Part shown: piece by piece, positions 8,961 through 17,899 of the stretch | How the letters are laid out: each line of letters opens with the position of its first letter | How positions within the stretch are numbered: the stretch's first letter is position 1 | NCBI RefSeq assembly: GCF_036038375.1 | Contig: NZ_CP107935.1 | Coordinates: forward strand, 7,688,001 to 7,752,000 | Length of the DNA: 64,000 bases | Direction: 5' to 3' | DNA from: Streptomyces sp. NBC_00414 | GTDB lineage: Bacteria; Actinomycetota; Actinomycetes; Streptomycetales; Streptomycetaceae | Position numbers and translations under genes: made by a program | The notes under the pieces: model-generated | The model's input: only the letters and a program-made list of their open reading frames with translations | What the model was told of the DNA's origin: nothing | Databases searched by the model: none

Positions 8961-11063
8961 TCAGCGCTGGGCTGCGGCGATCGATTCCTTGGCGACGTTC
9001 GCGACGTTCTCGGCAGTGAAGCCGAACTCCTGGAAGAGGACCTTGCCGTCGGCCGAAGCGCCGAAGTGCTCCAGGGAAACGATGCGGCCCGCGTCCCCGA
9101 CGAAGCGGTGCCAGGTCAGACCGATACCGGCCTCGACCGCGACACGCGCCTTCACGGACGGGGGAAGCACCGAGTCCCGGTACCCCTGGTCCTGCTCGTC
9201 GAACCACTCCACGCACGGCACGGACACGACCCGCGTCGGGGTGCCGGCCGCCTGGAGCTGCTCACGTGCCTCTACGGCCACATGGACCTCGGAGCCGGTG
9301 GCGAGGAGGATGACCTCGGGCTCGGCGCTCTGCCCGTCGGACCCCTCGGCCTCGAAGAGCACGTAAGCGCCCTTCGTGGTGTCCTCGTTGGCCTCGTACG
9401 TCGGCACACCCTGGCGGGTCAGCGCGAGACCGTGCGGGTTGCCCTTGCCGAAGACCTTGGTGTAGCGGCGCAGGATCTCGCGCCACGCGATCGCGGTCTC
9501 GTTGGCGTCGGCCGGGCGCACGATGTTCAGTCCGGGGATGGCGCGCAGCGAGGCCAGGTGCTCGACCGGCTGGTGGGTGGGGCCGTCCTCGCCGAGGCCG
9601 ATGGAGTCGTGCGTCCACACGTACGTCACCGGCAGGTGCATCAGCGCGGACAGACGCACGGCGTTGCGCATGTAGTCGGAGAACACCAGGAAGGTGCCGC
9701 CGTAGACGCGGGTGTTGCCGTGCAGCGTGATGCCGTTCATCTCCGCGGCCATGGAGTGCTCGCGGATACCGAAGTGGATCGTGCGGCCGTACGGGTCGGC
9801 CTCCGGCAGCGGGTTGTCCGCCGGAAGGAACGACGACGTCTTGTCGATCGTCGTGTTGTTCGAGCCCGCGAGGTCGGCCGAGCCGCCCCACAGCTCGGGG
9901 ATGACCGCGCCGAGGGCCTGGAGGACCTTGCCGGACGCGGCACGGGTGGCGACACCCTTGCCGGTCTCGAAGACGGGGAGCTTCTCCTCCCAGCCGGCCG
10001 GCAGCTCGGTCGCCGCGATGCGGTCGAACTCGGCGGCGCGCTCCGGGTTGGCGGTCCGCCACGCGGCGAAGCCCTTCTCCCACTCGGCCTTGGCCTCACG
10101 GCCGCGGTCGAGCGCCTTGCGCGCGTGCGCCAGCACCTCGTCGGCGACCTCGAAGGTCTTCTCCGGGTCGAAGCCGAGGACCCGCTTGGTGGCCGCGACC
10201 TCGTCGTCGCCGAGCGCCGAGCCGTGCGCGGCCTCGGTGTTCTGCGCGTTCGGGGCGGGCCAGGCGATGATCGAGCGCATCGCGATGAACGACGGCTTGT
10301 CCGTGACCGCCTTCGCGGCCTCGATCGCCGCGTACAGGGCGGCCGGGTCGAGGTCGCCGTTCTCCTGCGGCTCGACACGCTGGACGTGCCAGCCGTAGGC
10401 CTCGTACCGCTTGGCGGTGTCCTCGGAGACGGCCGTCTCGGTGTCGCCCTCGATCGAGATGTGGTTGTCGTCCCACAGCAGGACCAGGTTGCCGAGTTTC
10501 TGGTGGCCCGCCATCGAGGACGCCTCGCCGGAGATGCCCTCCTGGAGGCAGCCGTCACCGGCGATCGCGAAGATGAAGTGGTCGAACGGGGAGGTGCCGG
10601 GGGCGGCCTCCGGGTCGAACAGACCACGCTCGTAGCGGGCGGCCATCGCCATGCCCACCGCGTTGGCGACACCCTGGCCGAGCGGCCCGGTCGTCGTCTC
10701 CACGCCGGTGGTGTGCCCGTACTCCGGGTGGCCGGGGGTCTTCGAACCCCACGTCCTGAACGACTTCAGGTCGTCCAGCTCCAGGCCGAAGCCGGCCAGG
10801 TACAGCTGGGTGTAGAGAGTCAGGGACGAATGGCCCGCGGACAGCACGAAACGGTCGCGGCCGGTCCAGTCGGCGTCCGCCGGGTCATGCCGCATCACCT
10901 TCTGGAACAGGGTGTACGCGGCGGGTGCCAGACTCATCGCCGTACCCGGATGGCCGTTGCCGACCTTCTGTACGGCGTCGGCGGCCAGGATACGGGCGGT
11001 GTCGACAGCCCGCTGGTCCAATTCGGTCCACTGAAGGTCTGTTGTGGTCGGCTTGGTGCTCAC
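8961..11063 (-). CDS. tkt: Transketolase
   Basis: This 700-residue thiamine-diphosphate enzyme transfers two-carbon units between pentose and hexose phosphates. GNGHPGTAMSLAPAAY near the N-terminus, the thiamine-binding region GDGCLQEGISGEASSMAG and the catalytic EDGPTHQPVEHLASLR segment are all intact. The start is GTG at 11063 (protein begins STKPTTTDLQW), with AGGAG about 12 bases upstream. It is the first gene of the leftward pentose phosphate operon and diverges from ctaB across a 355-base intergenic region. Confidence 0.95.
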   Translation of the reverse strand: MSTKPTTTDLQWTELDQRAVDTARILAADAVQKVGNGHPGTAMSLAPAAYTLFQKVMRHDPADADWTGRDRFVLSAGHSSLTLYTQLYLAGFGLELDDLKSFRTWGSKTPGHPEYGHTTGVETTTGPLGQGVANAVGMAMAARYERGLFDPEAAPGTSPFDHFIFAIAGDGCLQEGISGEASSMAGHQKLGNLVLLWDDNHISIEGDTETAVSEDTAKRYEAYGWHVQRVEPQENGDLDPAALYAAIEAAKAVTDKPSFIAMRSIIAWPAPNAQNTEAAHGSALGDDEVAATKRVLGFDPEKTFEVADEVLAHARKALDRGREAKAEWEKGFAAWRTANPERAAEFDRIAATELPAGWEEKLPVFETGKGVATRAASGKVLQALGAVIPELWGGSADLAGSNNTTIDKTSSFLPADNPLPEADPYGRTIHFGIREHSMAAEMNGITLHGNTRVYGGTFLVFSDYMRNAVRLSALMHLPVTYVWTHDSIGLGEDGPTHQPVEHLASLRAIPGLNIVRPADANETAIAWREILRRYTKVFGKGNPHGLALTRQGVPTYEANEDTTKGAYVLFEAEGSDGQSAEPEVILLATGSEVHVAVEAREQLQAAGTPTRVVSVPCVEWFDEQDQGYRDSVLPPSVKARVAVEAGIGLTWHRFVGDAGRIVSLEHFGASADGKVLFQEFGFTAENVANVAKESIAAAQR

Positions 11064-11223
11064 CCTGGGTCAGGGCTCCTCTCCACATGTTGCACATGTC
11101 GAATGCCGGTGCACGTGGCGCCCACCGGCTCGCTGTCGAGCCTACCCCCGTGGCAACGCGCATTTTTTCGAGTCATTCCAGACTGCCGGGACTTGCCCTC
11201 TTCCGCCTCCCGACCGGCGGGTT

Positions 11224-11246
11224 CCGTATTCGGCAAGTGAATACGG
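11224..11246. promoter_or_regulatory. 23-bp palindrome in the tkt/ctaB divergent intergenic region
   Basis: CCGTATTC and GAATACGG form perfect 8-base arms around a 7-base spacer (11232-11238). The 355-base gap 11064-11418 holds the promoters of both the leftward pentose phosphate operon and rightward ctaB. A -10-like TACAGT lies at 11346-11351 for the ctaB direction. No other gene is visible in the gap. The palindrome has the size of a dimeric repressor site, but its regulator is unknown. Confidence 0.5.
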
Positions 11247-11418
11247 AGCCCGTGATCCGACTGCTCAATCCGAAGCCGATCAGTCCTTTGCGAGACCCTT
11301 TCAACACGAGCGGACCCCCGCGAAGGCCGGGGTCTGGGCAACGTCTACAGTGGCGTGGTACGCGCGAGCCTTTACCGGGAGTTCACACTCGGGGCTCGCT
11401 GGGATGTCTCTGTCAGGG

Positions 11419-12375
11419 GTGTGCGTGACGGCCGTTGAATCCCGTCCAGCGGGAGTAGTCGGTGGGACGAGCAAGGGCACGAACCACCGGCCGTTCGGGG
11501 CCCGGGTCATGGCGTTCGTCGCTCTCACCAAGCCACGGATCATCGAACTGCTGCTGATCACCACCGTTCCGGTGATGTTCCTCGCGCAGCAGGGTGTGCC
11601 CGACCTGAAGCTGGTGCTCCTCACCTGCCTCGGCGGTTATCTCTCCGCCGGTGGCGCCAATGCGCTGAACATGTACATCGACCGCGACATCGACGCGCTC
11701 ATGGAACGTACGTCGCAGCGCCCGCTCGTCACCGGCATGGTGAGCCCCCGCGAGTGCCTCGCCTTCGGCATCACGCTCGCCGTGGTCTCCACGCTCCTGT
11801 TCGGTCTGACCGTCAACTGGCTGTCGGCCTGGCTGTCGCTGGGAGCCCTGCTCTTCTACGTCGTCGTCTACACGATGATCCTCAAACGGCGTACGTCGCA
11901 GAACATCGTGTGGGGCGGTATCGCCGGCTGTCTGCCCGTCCTCATCGGCTGGTCGGCCGTCACCAACTCCATGTCGTGGGCGCCGATCATCCTCTTCCTC
12001 GTCATGTTCTTCTGGACGCCGCCGCACTACTGGCCGCTGTCCATGAAGGTGCGCGAGGACTACGCGCGCGTGGGCGTGCCGATGCTGCCCGTCGTCGCCT
12101 CCAACAAGGTCGTCGCGCGGCAGATCGTCCTCTACAGCTGGGCCATGGTGGCCGTCTCGCTGCTTCTCACTCCGCTCGGTTACACGGGGTGGTTCTACAC
12201 GGTCGTCGCTCTTGTGACCGGTGGGTTCTGGCTCTGGGAAGCCCATGGGCTGCAGTCGCGGGCCAAGGGTGGGGCCGTGGGGGCGAAGCTGAAGGAGATG
12301 CGGCTGTTCCACTGGTCGATCACGTATGTTTCGCTGCTGTTCGTGGCGGTTGCGGTGGACCCCTTCTTGCGGTGA
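11419..12375 (+). CDS. ctaB: Protoheme IX farnesyltransferase (heme O synthase)
   Basis: This ~318-residue polytopic membrane enzyme attaches a farnesyl group to protoheme to make heme O for the aa3-type oxidase. The prenyltransferase motif NMYIDRDIDALMERTSQRP and the second conserved loop KRRTSQNIVWGG are intact, with about nine membrane helices. The start is uncertain among ATG 11404, GTG 11419 and GTG 11425. I chose GTG 11419 because it gives the short pre-helix leader (CVTAVESRPAG) seen in Streptomyces homologues. Heme A synthase (ctaA) follows 2.6 kb downstream on the opposite strand. Confidence 0.9.
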   Translation: MCVTAVESRPAGVVGGTSKGTNHRPFGARVMAFVALTKPRIIELLLITTVPVMFLAQQGVPDLKLVLLTCLGGYLSAGGANALNMYIDRDIDALMERTSQRPLVTGMVSPRECLAFGITLAVVSTLLFGLTVNWLSAWLSLGALLFYVVVYTMILKRRTSQNIVWGGIAGCLPVLIGWSAVTNSMSWAPIILFLVMFFWTPPHYWPLSMKVREDYARVGVPMLPVVASNKVVARQIVLYSWAMVAVSLLLTPLGYTGWFYTVVALVTGGFWLWEAHGLQSRAKGGAVGAKLKEMRLFHWSITYVSLLFVAVAVDPFLR

Positions 12376-12438
12376 CGCTCCGCTTCGGAGTGGGCGGGCC
12401 GGCGTGCGCTGTCGGGTGCCGGTCCGTCGTGGCTGGTC

Positions 12439-12532
12439 GCGCAGTTCCCCGCGCCCCTGAAAGCCAAAGACTGCGCCGTTCCCCGCGCCCCTAAAAGCAA
12501 AAGCACCAGACTGCGCCGTTCCCCGCGCCCCT
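12439..12532. repeat. Three direct copies of the 20-base GC-rich element
   Basis: Copies lie at 12439-12458 (GCGCAGTTCCCCGCGCCCCT), 12473-12492 and 12513-12532 (both with GCGCCGTT at the start). They fill most of the gap between ctaB and the next gene. A single inverted copy lies at 12955-12974, just after that gene, so the small gene is flanked by the family in opposite orientations. Confidence 0.85.
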
Positions 12533-12586
12533 CGGGTGTGGGGGTGGGCGTCGCCGTTTGGGCTACCCGTCGGTAGCATCCTGGGC

Positions 12587-12943
12587 ATGGCAGACATCCA
12601 GCAGGTTGACGAGGGCGCGGGCGCCGAGCCGGACGCCAAGGCCGAGCGGCGTACGGCGAAGCTCGCCAAGCAGATCTCCTCCTTCGCCGAGGCCCATGGC
12701 GGCGCCGAGGGGCAGATCGCGTACATCGGGGAGAAGGGCGCCCGGATCGTCCTCGTGGGGGAGGACGGTGAGTGGGGCGACCTCGTGGCTCCCACCTACG
12801 CCCTCGCCGAAGCGGCCGTGAAGCAGTCCGGCATCACCGTCCACGAGGACTTCGACGGCGACTTCGCGAACAAGGTCAGGACAGGCCCGTACGAGTGGAC
12901 CCGCATGGCGGGCATCCAGGTGGGCGGCCCCAAGCCCCGTTAG
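12587..12943 (+). CDS. Conserved hypothetical protein (actinomycete)
   Basis: This 118-residue soluble protein has no recognised catalytic motif. It is acidic, with an N-terminal helical stretch (KAERRTAKLAKQISSFAEAHGG) followed by a compact alpha/beta pattern (QIAYIGEKGARIVLVGEDGEWGDLVA) and a C-terminal PYEWTRMAGIQ segment. There is no signal peptide or membrane segment. Genes of this size occur at the same position next to ctaB in other streptomycetes. The ATG at 12587 is the only convincing start. Function unknown. Confidence 0.75.
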   Translation: MADIQQVDEGAGAEPDAKAERRTAKLAKQISSFAEAHGGAEGQIAYIGEKGARIVLVGEDGEWGDLVAPTYALAEAAVKQSGITVHEDFDGDFANKVRTGPYEWTRMAGIQVGGPKPR

Positions 12944-13061
12944 GGGCGCCCTTCAGGGGCGCGGGGAACTGCGCGACCAGCCCAGGCGCACCCGCACCCG
13001 AGAACGCACCTCCCCCGTTAAGCCCTGCACAAAGGCGGAGCCACACGTGGGGGAGGTCCGG

Positions 13062-14168
13062 ATGATCGAAACGCCGTCGCTGGTGGACCAGTACTGCCAC
13101 GGCGTACTGCGGACGGAGCTGGGCCTCGGCACCTTCGAGGCCCACCTGGCCAGGGGCGAGGGCCCGCCCGCCGCCGGCACCACGTTCTTCGACACCCAGA
13201 CCGGATTCGCCGTACGCCGCTGGTGCCCCCCTCTGCTGGGCCTGGAACCGCACTGTCCGCCCGCCCGGTATCTGGCGCGCCGCCGGGAACTCGGCGTCCT
13301 GGAGGCGGGGCGCAAGCTGCTGCGGGGGAGCGGCATCACGACGTATCTGGTCGACACCGGGCTGCCGGGCGATCTCACGGGCCCCGGCGAGATGGCGTCC
13401 ACGGGAGCCGCCGACGCCCACGAGATCGTCCGCCTCGAACTGCTCGCCGAGCAGGTGGCCGACACCTCCGGCACCGTCGAGTCGTTCCTCGCCAACCTCG
13501 CCGAGTCGGTGCACGGGGCGGCCGGGACCGCCGTGGCCTTCACCTCGGTGGCGGGCGTACGGCACGGACTGGCGCTCGCGCCCGAACCGCCCGGGCCCGG
13601 GGAGGTGCGGGGCGCGGCCGGGCGATGGCTGGCGGGCCGCCGGGTGGGCGGCCCGCTGAGCGATCCGGTCCTGCTCAGACATCTGCTGTGGATCGCGGTC
13701 GCCTCGGGACTGCCGCTCCAACTGCACGCAGGCCTCGGCGAACCCGGACTGCGCATCGACCGCACCGACCCCGTCCTGCTCACCGACTTCGCGCGCGCCA
13801 CGGCGGGGCTCGGCACCGACCTCGTACTGCTGCACGGCTACCCGTACCACCGGCACGCGGCGCATCTCGCCGGGGTGTTCCCGCATGTGTACGCCGACCT
13901 GGGCGCGGCACTCGTACGGACCGGCGCGCGGGCGGCGGCCGTGCTCTCGGAGATCCTGGAGCTCGCCCCCTTCGGCAAGCTCCTCTTCTCCAGCGGAGCC
14001 CATGGGCTGCCCGAACTCCACGTGGTCGGAGCACGTCTCTTCCGCGAGGCGCTCGCCCGGGTGCTCGGCGCCTGGGTGGCCGAGGGGGCCTGGTCGCCGG
14101 CCGACGCGCAGCGGGTCGCGGGACTGATCGCGGCGGGCAACGCCAAGCGGGTGTACGGCGTGCAGTGA
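13062..14168 (+). CDS. Amidohydrolase-like (Amidohydro_2) protein
   Basis: This 368-residue protein belongs to the metal-dependent amidohydrolase 2 group (TIM barrel). Family blocks visible are LVDQYCHG at the N-terminus, LPLQLHAGLGEPGL, LVLLHGYPYHRHAAHLAGVFPHVYADLG and KLLFSSGAHGLPEL. The last block normally carries the catalytic/metal Asp as SSDAHG; here Gly replaces it, and the first HxH is reduced to YCHG, so metal binding or activity may be altered. The ATG at 13062 is favoured because GGGGGAGG lies 6 bases upstream; a GTG at 13047 is also in frame. Substrate unknown. Confidence 0.75.
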   Translation: MIETPSLVDQYCHGVLRTELGLGTFEAHLARGEGPPAAGTTFFDTQTGFAVRRWCPPLLGLEPHCPPARYLARRRELGVLEAGRKLLRGSGITTYLVDTGLPGDLTGPGEMASTGAADAHEIVRLELLAEQVADTSGTVESFLANLAESVHGAAGTAVAFTSVAGVRHGLALAPEPPGPGEVRGAAGRWLAGRRVGGPLSDPVLLRHLLWIAVASGLPLQLHAGLGEPGLRIDRTDPVLLTDFARATAGLGTDLVLLHGYPYHRHAAHLAGVFPHVYADLGAALVRTGARAAAVLSEILELAPFGKLLFSSGAHGLPELHVVGARLFREALARVLGAWVAEGAWSPADAQRVAGLIAAGNAKRVYGVQ

Positions 14169-14186
14169 GCTGTAGAGACTGGGCGC

Positions 14187-14945
14187 ATGACTCGCAGCGA
14201 CGCGACCGACCGGCTCCTCGACCGCTTCCGCACCGAACTGCGTGGTCTCGACCCCGTGGCCGTGTGGGCACACGGCTCGCTCGGCTCCGAGGGCGGGGAC
14301 GACTACCAGGAGGGCCGCAGCGACCTGGACATGATCGTCGTCCTGGACGGCCCGGTCACCGCGAAGACGGTCTGGCGGGTGGCCCGGCTGCACGCCCGTC
14401 TGCGGACCGAACCGCTCGTCGACAAGCTGCACTGCAGCTATCTGACGCCCGGCACGGCGGCCGATCCTGACCGGCGGCACCTCACCTGGGCACATGAGCA
14501 GCTTTTCAGACGGCCGGTCACCCCGGTGACCCGGCGCGAGCTGCACACCGCCGGGCTGGTCCTGTCCGGGGAGCGGCCCGAGGCCCTGCTGCCGCCGGTG
14601 ACGGACGACGAACTGGCCGCGTTCGTCGTCCGCGACCAGCGGGACTTCTGGCGACGCGAGGTGGACCGTACGGGCAACTGGACGCAGGACGCCTGGGTGG
14701 ACGTCGGGATGACCACCCACGCGCGTGCCGCGATCACGCTGAAGGACGGGCGGCTGATCACCAAGCGCGAGGCCCTGGACCTGCTGCCCGGCCTGGGAGC
14801 GCCCGTCGAGGTGGTCACGGACATCCGGCGGCGGCGGTACCCGGGGACGGGGGCGCCGGTCCAGGGGTGGGCGGCCCGCAGAGGCCGGCTGACCAGGGAC
14901 TACCTCGGACCTGCGATCGACCGGCTGGTGGCCGCGTACGGGTGA
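14187..14945 (+). CDS. Nucleotidyltransferase-fold protein (aminoglycoside nucleotidyltransferase-like)
   Basis: This 252-residue protein carries a Pol-beta-type nucleotidyltransferase core. AHGSLGSEGGDDYQEGRSD continued by LDMIVVL provides the G-S and D-x-D residues that bind nucleotide and metal. The rest is helical, with a C-terminal RGRLTRDYLGPAIDRLVAAYG. The family includes streptomycin/spectinomycin adenylyltransferases but also many housekeeping or unknown proteins, so resistance cannot be claimed. It starts at ATG 14187, 18 bases after the amidohydrolase stop, and is probably co-transcribed with it. Confidence 0.75.
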   Translation: MTRSDATDRLLDRFRTELRGLDPVAVWAHGSLGSEGGDDYQEGRSDLDMIVVLDGPVTAKTVWRVARLHARLRTEPLVDKLHCSYLTPGTAADPDRRHLTWAHEQLFRRPVTPVTRRELHTAGLVLSGERPEALLPPVTDDELAAFVVRDQRDFWRREVDRTGNWTQDAWVDVGMTTHARAAITLKDGRLITKREALDLLPGLGAPVEVVTDIRRRRYPGTGAPVQGWAARRGRLTRDYLGPAIDRLVAAYG

Positions 14946-15020
14946 CCCGTACCTGTGGCTCGTACCCGTGAGGACCCGTACTCGTGAGGACCCGTACCCG
15001 TCAGGACGCGTACCCGTGGC
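14944..15020. repeat. 16-base tandem repeat between convergent genes
   Basis: Units of the form GACCCGTACCCGTGAG run in tandem at 14973-14988, 14989-15004 and 15005-15020, with a degenerate copy at 14944-14959 and a 12-base remnant at 14961-14972. The array ends 3 bases before the ctaA stop and overlaps the stop of the nucleotidyltransferase gene. It looks like slippage-generated sequence and may vary in copy number between strains. Confidence 0.75.
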
Positions 15021-15023
15021 GGG

Positions 15024-16031
15024 TCAGGTGCGGCTGAGTGCCGACTCCGTCGACTGGCCGGGCAGTTCCGCCACGGTCTCCGGCCGCTCCCGCAGGGCCA
15101 GCAGGACGCGGAGGGTGGCGATCCAGACCAGGCAGGAGCCGAACATGTGGAGGCCGACCAGGACCTCCGGCAGATCGGTGAAGTACTGGACGTAGCCGAT
15201 GGCGCCCTGCGCGAGGAGCACCAGGAAGAGGTCGCGGGTGCGGTGCAGGGGGTCCCTGGGGGCGTCGACGGCCTTCAGGACGAACCACAGGGCGAAGGCC
15301 AGCGTCACCACGATCCAGGCCAGGACCGCGTGCAGCTTGGTGACGTTCTCCCAGTTCAGCGGGATGCGGTGGACCTCGCTGGAGTCGCCGGCGTGCGGGC
15401 CCGCGCCGGTGACGACCGTGCCCACCGCGATCAGCAGGACGGTGGCGGTGACCAGGATCCACGCCATCTGCTGCACCGGCCTGCCCACCAGCGGGCGGGG
15501 CGAGTCGTCACCCTCCCGGGTGCGCTGCCACATCACCGTGGCGACGGCGATCAGGGCGGTGGAGAGGAGGAAGTGGGCGGCGACCGTGTACGGGTTCAGG
15601 CCCACGAGGACGACGACCCCGCCGAGGACCGCGTTGCTCATGACGACCCAGAACTGCGTCCAGCCGAGCCGGGTGAGGCTGCGGCGGTACGGCTTCTGGG
15701 AGCGCGCGGCGATGATCGCCCAGCCGACCGCGGCGCACAGGACGTACGTCAGCATGCGGTTGCCGAACTCGATGACGCCGTGCACGCCCATCGCGCTCGT
15801 CGTGGTGAGCGAGTCGTCGGTGCACTTGGGCCAGGTCGGGCAGCCGAGGCCCGAGCCGGTCAGCCGGACGGCACCACCGGTGACCACGATCAGTACCGCC
15901 ATGACGAGCGCGGCGAGAGCGGCGCGCTGGACCGTCCGGGGTGACGGGGTCCAGCGCCCTGCGATGAAGGCGAGCGGGTTGCGCACGGCTTGAGCGGCGT
16001 CCGCTCGGGTCACGTTTGGCACGGGCTCCAT
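15024..16031 (-). CDS. ctaA: Heme A synthase (COX15/CtaA family)
   Basis: This ~335-residue membrane protein oxidises a methyl group of heme O to give heme A. Eight helices are apparent. The conserved loop cysteine pair is GSGLGCPTWPKC, followed by the heme-ligand region GVHGVIEFGNRMLTY; matching histidine blocks in the second half are GPHAGDSSEVHRIPL with TKLHAVLAW, and LVGLHMFGSC. ATG 16031 (MEPVPNVTRADA) is preferred over a GTG 21 bases upstream. It stands tail-to-tail with the preceding rightward genes. Confidence 0.93.
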   Translation of the reverse strand: MEPVPNVTRADAAQAVRNPLAFIAGRWTPSPRTVQRAALAALVMAVLIVVTGGAVRLTGSGLGCPTWPKCTDDSLTTTSAMGVHGVIEFGNRMLTYVLCAAVGWAIIAARSQKPYRRSLTRLGWTQFWVVMSNAVLGGVVVLVGLNPYTVAAHFLLSTALIAVATVMWQRTREGDDSPRPLVGRPVQQMAWILVTATVLLIAVGTVVTGAGPHAGDSSEVHRIPLNWENVTKLHAVLAWIVVTLAFALWFVLKAVDAPRDPLHRTRDLFLVLLAQGAIGYVQYFTDLPEVLVGLHMFGSCLVWIATLRVLLALRERPETVAELPGQSTESALSRT

Positions 16032-16095
16032 CGTAGGGGGCCGCTTGTGCACGCGTTCACGAGGGCCCTCGCCGACACCGCGTGTCCGCGTTCCG

Positions 16096-16911
16096 TCACT
16101 CCCAGCGGAAGAGCCTGCCCGCCGCGGCCAGGCCCACGACCGCCCACACGGCCAGGATCCCGAGGTTGCCCCAGGGCATGCCCGCCCCGTGCTGGAGCAC
16201 GTCCCGCAGACCCTCCGAGAGGGCCGAGATCGGCAGCAGACCGAGGACGTCCTGAGCGCCCTGCGGGAACTTGTCCAGCGGGACGACCACCCCGCCGCCG
16301 ACGAGCAGCAGCAGGAAGACCAGGTTCGCGGCGGCCAGCGTGGCCTCCGCCTTCAGCGTGCCCGCCATCAGCAGGCCGAGCCCCGAGAACGCGGCGGTGC
16401 CCAGGACCAGCAGGAGCAGCACCGAGAAGGGGTTGCCGTGCGGTGACCAGCCCAGCGCGAGGGCGATCACCGTCACCAGGATCACCTGGAGGATCTCCGT
16501 GACCAGCACGGACAGCGTCTTCGCCGTCATCAGGCCCCAGCGGGGCAGCGGCGAGACGGCGAGCCGCTTCAGCACGCCGTACCGCCGTTCGAAGCCCGTC
16601 GCGATCGCCTGACCGGTGAACGCCGTCGACATGACGGCCAGCGCGAGGATGCCCGGCGCCAGGAAGTCGACGGCCTCGCCCTCGCCCGTGTCGACGACGT
16701 CCACGGCGCTGAACAGCACGAGCAGCAGTGTCGGGATGATCACCGTCAGCAGCAGCTGCTCGCCGTTGCGCAGCAGCATCTTCGTCTCCAGCGCCGCCTG
16801 CGTCGCGATCATGCGGGACAGCGGGGCCGCACCGGGCCTCGGCGCGTAGGTGCCCTCGGCCGTGGTCCGGGGGCCTGTGCCCGTTCCCGGGCCCGTCGTT
16901 TCCGCGCTCAT
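16096..16911 (-). CDS. ABC-2 type transporter permease
   Basis: This 271-residue permease has six membrane helices and is the membrane half of a drug/lipid-type ABC exporter. After a Gly/Thr-rich cytoplasmic leader come LLTVIIPTLLLVLFSAVDVV, LAPGILALAVMSTAFTGQ (the ABC-2 signature region) and ERRYGVLKRLAVSPLPR, typical of DrrB-like proteins. Its ATG overlaps the stop of the ATP-binding gene as ATGA. The Streptomyces arrangement next to ctaA is common; substrate unknown. Confidence 0.9.
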   Translation of the reverse strand: MSAETTGPGTGTGPRTTAEGTYAPRPGAAPLSRMIATQAALETKMLLRNGEQLLLTVIIPTLLLVLFSAVDVVDTGEGEAVDFLAPGILALAVMSTAFTGQAIATGFERRYGVLKRLAVSPLPRWGLMTAKTLSVLVTEILQVILVTVIALALGWSPHGNPFSVLLLLVLGTAAFSGLGLLMAGTLKAEATLAAANLVFLLLLVGGGVVVPLDKFPQGAQDVLGLLPISALSEGLRDVLQHGAGMPWGNLGILAVWAVVGLAAAGRLFRWE

Positions 16912-17831
16912 CCGCGCAGCTCCTTACCGGTCAGCTCCAGGAAGACGTCCTCCAGGGTGTGCCGCTCCACCGAGATCTTCTCCGGCATCACGCCGTGCTG
17001 GGCGCACCAGGTCGTGACGGTCGCGAGGAGCTGCGGGTCGATCTTGCCGCCCACCCGGTACGAGCCGGGCGTCAGCTCGACCGCCGTGGAGTCCGCCGGG
17101 AGGGCCTTGAGGAGGGAGGACACGTCCAGGCCGGGGCGCCCGCCGAACCGCAGGGTGTTCTCGGCGCCGCCGCGGCACAGCTCCTCGGGGGTGCCCTGCA
17201 CGATGACGCGGCCGGCGTCGATGATCGCCACGTCGTCGGCGAGCTGCTCGGCCTCGTCCATGTGGTGCGTGGTCAGGATCACCGAGACACCGTCGGCGCG
17301 CAGCTCGCGCACGAGTTCCCAGGTGGCCCGGCGCGCCTGGGGGTCGAGGCCCGCGGTCGGCTCGTCCAGGAAGACCAGCTCGGGGCGCCCCACGACGGCC
17401 ATGGCGAGCGCGAGGCGCTGCTGCTGGCCCCCGGACAGCCGCCGGTACGTCGTGCGGCCGCAGCTGCCGAGGCCCAGGCGCTCGATCAGCGCGTCCACGT
17501 CCAGCGGATGCGCGTGCAGCGCCGCCATGTGCCGGAGCATCTCGTCGGCGCGGGCGCCCGAGTAGACGCCGCCGGACTGGAGCATCACGCCGATACGGGG
17601 GCGCAGGGCCGAGGCCTCGCGCACCGGGTCGAGGCCCAGCACCCGGACGGTTCCGGAGTCCGGTCGCCGGTATCCCTCACAGCTCTCGACGGTGGTCGTC
17701 TTGCCCGCGCCGTTCGGCCCGAGGACGGCCGTGATGCCCGTCCGGGCCACCAGGTCCAGGCCGTCCACGGCGGTTTTCCCGCCGTAGCGCTTCACCAGGC
17801 CGCTGACCTGGACGACGGGGTCACTTCGCAT
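16908..17831 (-). CDS. ABC transporter ATP-binding protein (DrrA-like)
   Basis: This ~307-residue ATPase partners the downstream permease. Walker A is LGPNGAGKTTT, the signature motif is RRLSGGQQQRLALAMA, Walker B is ELVFLDEPTAGLD and the switch is TTHHMDE. The C-terminal extension after EELCR is characteristic of drug-exporter subunits. I chose ATG 17831 (MRSDPVVQVSGLVKRYGG) over GTG 17843. The upstream sequence duplicates ATGCGAAGTGA, so a false upstream start is easy to call. Likely monocistronic start with ATGA coupling to the permease. Confidence 0.92.
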   Translation of the reverse strand: MRSDPVVQVSGLVKRYGGKTAVDGLDLVARTGITAVLGPNGAGKTTTVESCEGYRRPDSGTVRVLGLDPVREASALRPRIGVMLQSGGVYSGARADEMLRHMAALHAHPLDVDALIERLGLGSCGRTTYRRLSGGQQQRLALAMAVVGRPELVFLDEPTAGLDPQARRATWELVRELRADGVSVILTTHHMDEAEQLADDVAIIDAGRVIVQGTPEELCRGGAENTLRFGGRPGLDVSSLLKALPADSTAVELTPGSYRVGGKIDPQLLATVTTWCAQHGVMPEKISVERHTLEDVFLELTGKELRG

Positions 17832-17899
17832 GGGCGGCCTCACTTCGCATGGGCGCCAAGTCTAGGTACGGCCGGGCGGGTGCTGTCGGGCGGGGCGCG

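Noticed and set aside
14944..15020. CRISPR array
   Set aside because: Units are contiguous 16-base repeats with no spacers, and no cas gene is present.
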